A DNA stretch of 64,000 bases from Sinorhizobium terangae (lineage in GTDB: Bacteria; Pseudomonadota; Alphaproteobacteria; Rhizobiales; Rhizobiaceae). The DNA is taken from positions 1,612,001 to 1,676,000 of the forward strand of contig NZ_CP121660.1 in NCBI RefSeq assembly GCF_029714365.1, given 5' to 3'. This document shows, piece after piece, positions 62,938-64,000 of the stretch; position 1 is the first letter of the stretch; each line of letters opens with the position of its first letter. The notes below the pieces were generated by a model. The model saw only the letters and a list, made by a program, of their open reading frames with translations. It did not search any database and had not been told where the DNA came from. The position numbers were made by a program, and so were the translations under genes.

Positions 62938-63180
62938 ATGAGCCAGGCGGCAGGGTCCACCCCGGGATGGAAGGAGCGCATCGCAGCAGCATTCGAGGTC
63001 GAATTCAAGAAGTGGTTGGTCGCGGAATTTCCCGTATCGCCTGCGCCATGTGGGAAGGCGAGAAAACCGCACGTTGTTTTCCGCTCGCGTTCCGCGCTCC
63101 AGCCTGATAAAATCAATCGTGAGGCGCACTGGAACCGGGCGCTCCGCTCTATACTGTATAGATACATTGATGGCCGTTAG
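62938..63180 (+). CDS. Possible small hypothetical protein
   Basis: Eighty residues from ATG 62938 (MSQAAGSTPGWKERIAAAFEVEFKKWLVAEFPVSPAPCGKARK, ending RALRSILYRYIDGR). No ribosome-binding site and no recognisable family. The following bases to 63265 are AT-rich, unlike the window, and hold the promoter of the next gene. Confidence 0.28.
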   Translation: MSQAAGSTPGWKERIAAAFEVEFKKWLVAEFPVSPAPCGKARKPHVVFRSRSALQPDKINREAHWNRALRSILYRYIDGR

Positions 63181-63265
63181 GCCCCAGATTCTTATTTTAG
63201 CTTTATTATATTGGATCAACATTTTTATTGGTCGGTATTGCGAATACCGCCTCAGAGAGGCGAAG

Positions 63266-64000
63266 ATGATAATAGATGTCATTGGATATTCTAGAGAATT
63301 TGAGAACATTCGGGAAAATTGGAACAGGGTATATCTTTCGGATCCAGAATCGCATCCTTTACTCTCCTGGACCTGGCTGAACGAATACTTGTCACGCCAA
63401 GAACGATGGTTCATTCTGGCCTTGCGGCAGGAGCAGACTGACCATCGCTATGAGGCTTTTCTGCCGCTGGAGGTCACGACTCTCCAGGATGGTGACACGG
63501 GGCTTTTCTCAGACCAGCTTCTGATGATCGGCAATCGCGACGGCGGCGCGAGTGGCTTCCTCTGCATGCCCGGCCTGGAGAACGAGGCGGCAGACGCCTT
63601 CGTCGGCTTTCTCATGAGCGAGAGTTGGACGAGCATGCGGTTCGAGCTTCGCGAGCCCTCTTCCGCCAGGCTCGAACAATTGCTGCAGGCGTTTCCCGGT
63701 GGGCCGCTTGCCCGAATCTCCGAGGATCGAGCGGGAGGCGAGCTGGGCAAGGATCCGGTTCACAGCGTGCTTATCAGAACCCGGACGGGCCGAAACCTGC
63801 ATGACAGGCTGAACCGCCGCAGCGTCGGCTTCGTGTTCGAGAGGGCAATGGCGCTGCATGTCGAGGGCACGCTCGACGCGGCGGAAGCGGGATATCGTCA
63901 AGTGATCCGCACCGTCCCCGGCCATGTGCAAGCCCGCTACGCACTTGCGCAGCTTTGCAGCGACAGGGGCGACCACGCCGAGGCGGAATATCTCTATCGC
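63266..64000 (+). CDS. CelD-like N-terminus fused to TPRs, partial
   Basis: The first 245 residues of a protein cut by the window end. ENIRENWNRVYLSDPESHPLLSWTWLNEYLSRQERWFILALRQ and YEAFLPLEV resemble the start of CelD/acetyltransferase-6 proteins used in polysaccharide modification. From about residue 195 the sequence changes to a TPR (FERAMALHVEGTLDAAEAGYRQVIRTVPGHVQARYALAQLCSDRGDHAEAEYLYR). ATG 63266 follows GAGAGGCGAAG. The 5' end is clearly AT-richer than the rest, which suggests a recent junction or a strong promoter region. Confidence 0.65.
   Translation, partial: MIIDVIGYSREFENIRENWNRVYLSDPESHPLLSWTWLNEYLSRQERWFILALRQEQTDHRYEAFLPLEVTTLQDGDTGLFSDQLLMIGNRDGGASGFLCMPGLENEAADAFVGFLMSESWTSMRFELREPSSARLEQLLQAFPGGPLARISEDRAGGELGKDPVHSVLIRTRTGRNLHDRLNRRSVGFVFERAMALHVEGTLDAAEAGYRQVIRTVPGHVQARYALAQLCSDRGDHAEAEYLYR

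Noticed and set aside
1..64000. CRISPR arrays, tRNA or rRNA genes, replication origin
   Set aside because: I looked for regular short repeats, tRNA cloverleaf ends and repABC-type genes and saw none.

Overview
The window is a GC-rich alphaproteobacterial segment that looks like a secondary replicon (chromid or megaplasmid) of a Sinorhizobium/Ensifer-type rhizobium. This rests on the gene families present (several Ku genes plus LigD, LacI/LysR-controlled sugar and aromatic catabolism, ROK and KpsC/LpsZ proteins, a class III cyclase with TPRs) and on rhizobial intergenic mosaic palindromes at 33.9 and 47.3 kb. No rRNA, tRNA, CRISPR array or replication origin was recognised. Gene names come from reading translated sequence; no database search was run.

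Left part (1-13.6 kb): a catechol ortho-cleavage operon catBCA (catA runs off the left edge) diverges from catR, with a LysR box over the catR start region. Next come a frameshifted adenylate cyclase gene, an arylamine N-acetyltransferase and cupin pair facing a LysR gene, a dead tyrosine recombinase, a LysR/TauE-SafE divergent pair, a GNAT acetyltransferase, and a saccharopine-dehydrogenase-like gene facing its TetR regulator across twin operators.

Middle part (13.6-32.9 kb): a patchwork rich in broken genes. It holds an aldo/keto reductase remnant, a DUF47-pit phosphate transport pair with one frameshift in each gene, a GAF sensor gene cut by a group II intron 3' remnant, two decayed DUF3606 copies, an amber-interrupted small gene, and SRAP, AraC and LysR fragments. 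Intact genes in the same stretch are a tandem Ku pair, two NUDIX hydrolases, a DUF3788 protein, a quinone oxidoreductase-like protein, a DEDDh exonuclease, a ROK protein and a KpsC/LpsZ-type Kdo transferase.

Right part (32.9-53.3 kb): an organised four-carbon sugar-acid region. One minus-strand operon runs from a FadR-type regulator through DenD (D-erythronate dehydrogenase), an SDR, and a complete MalK-type ABC importer. Beside it, a LacI regulator with otnC diverges from an MFS transporter, ltnD, otnI and otnK across three copies of one palindromic operator. DenD and LtnD would feed 2-oxo-tetronate into the shared OtnI-OtnK-OtnC route to DHAP and CO2. A ribose-type ABC importer with its own LacI regulator follows.

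Right end (53.3-64 kb): a tight operon of ligD, ku, a BRCT-HTH-TPR protein, an alpha/beta hydrolase and exonuclease III, which reads as an expanded NHEJ/base-excision repair unit and is the best candidate for an undescribed function. After it come an MFS exporter with a divergent AraC regulator, a beta-hydroxyacid dehydrogenase, and the start of a CelD-like/TPR protein cut by the window edge.
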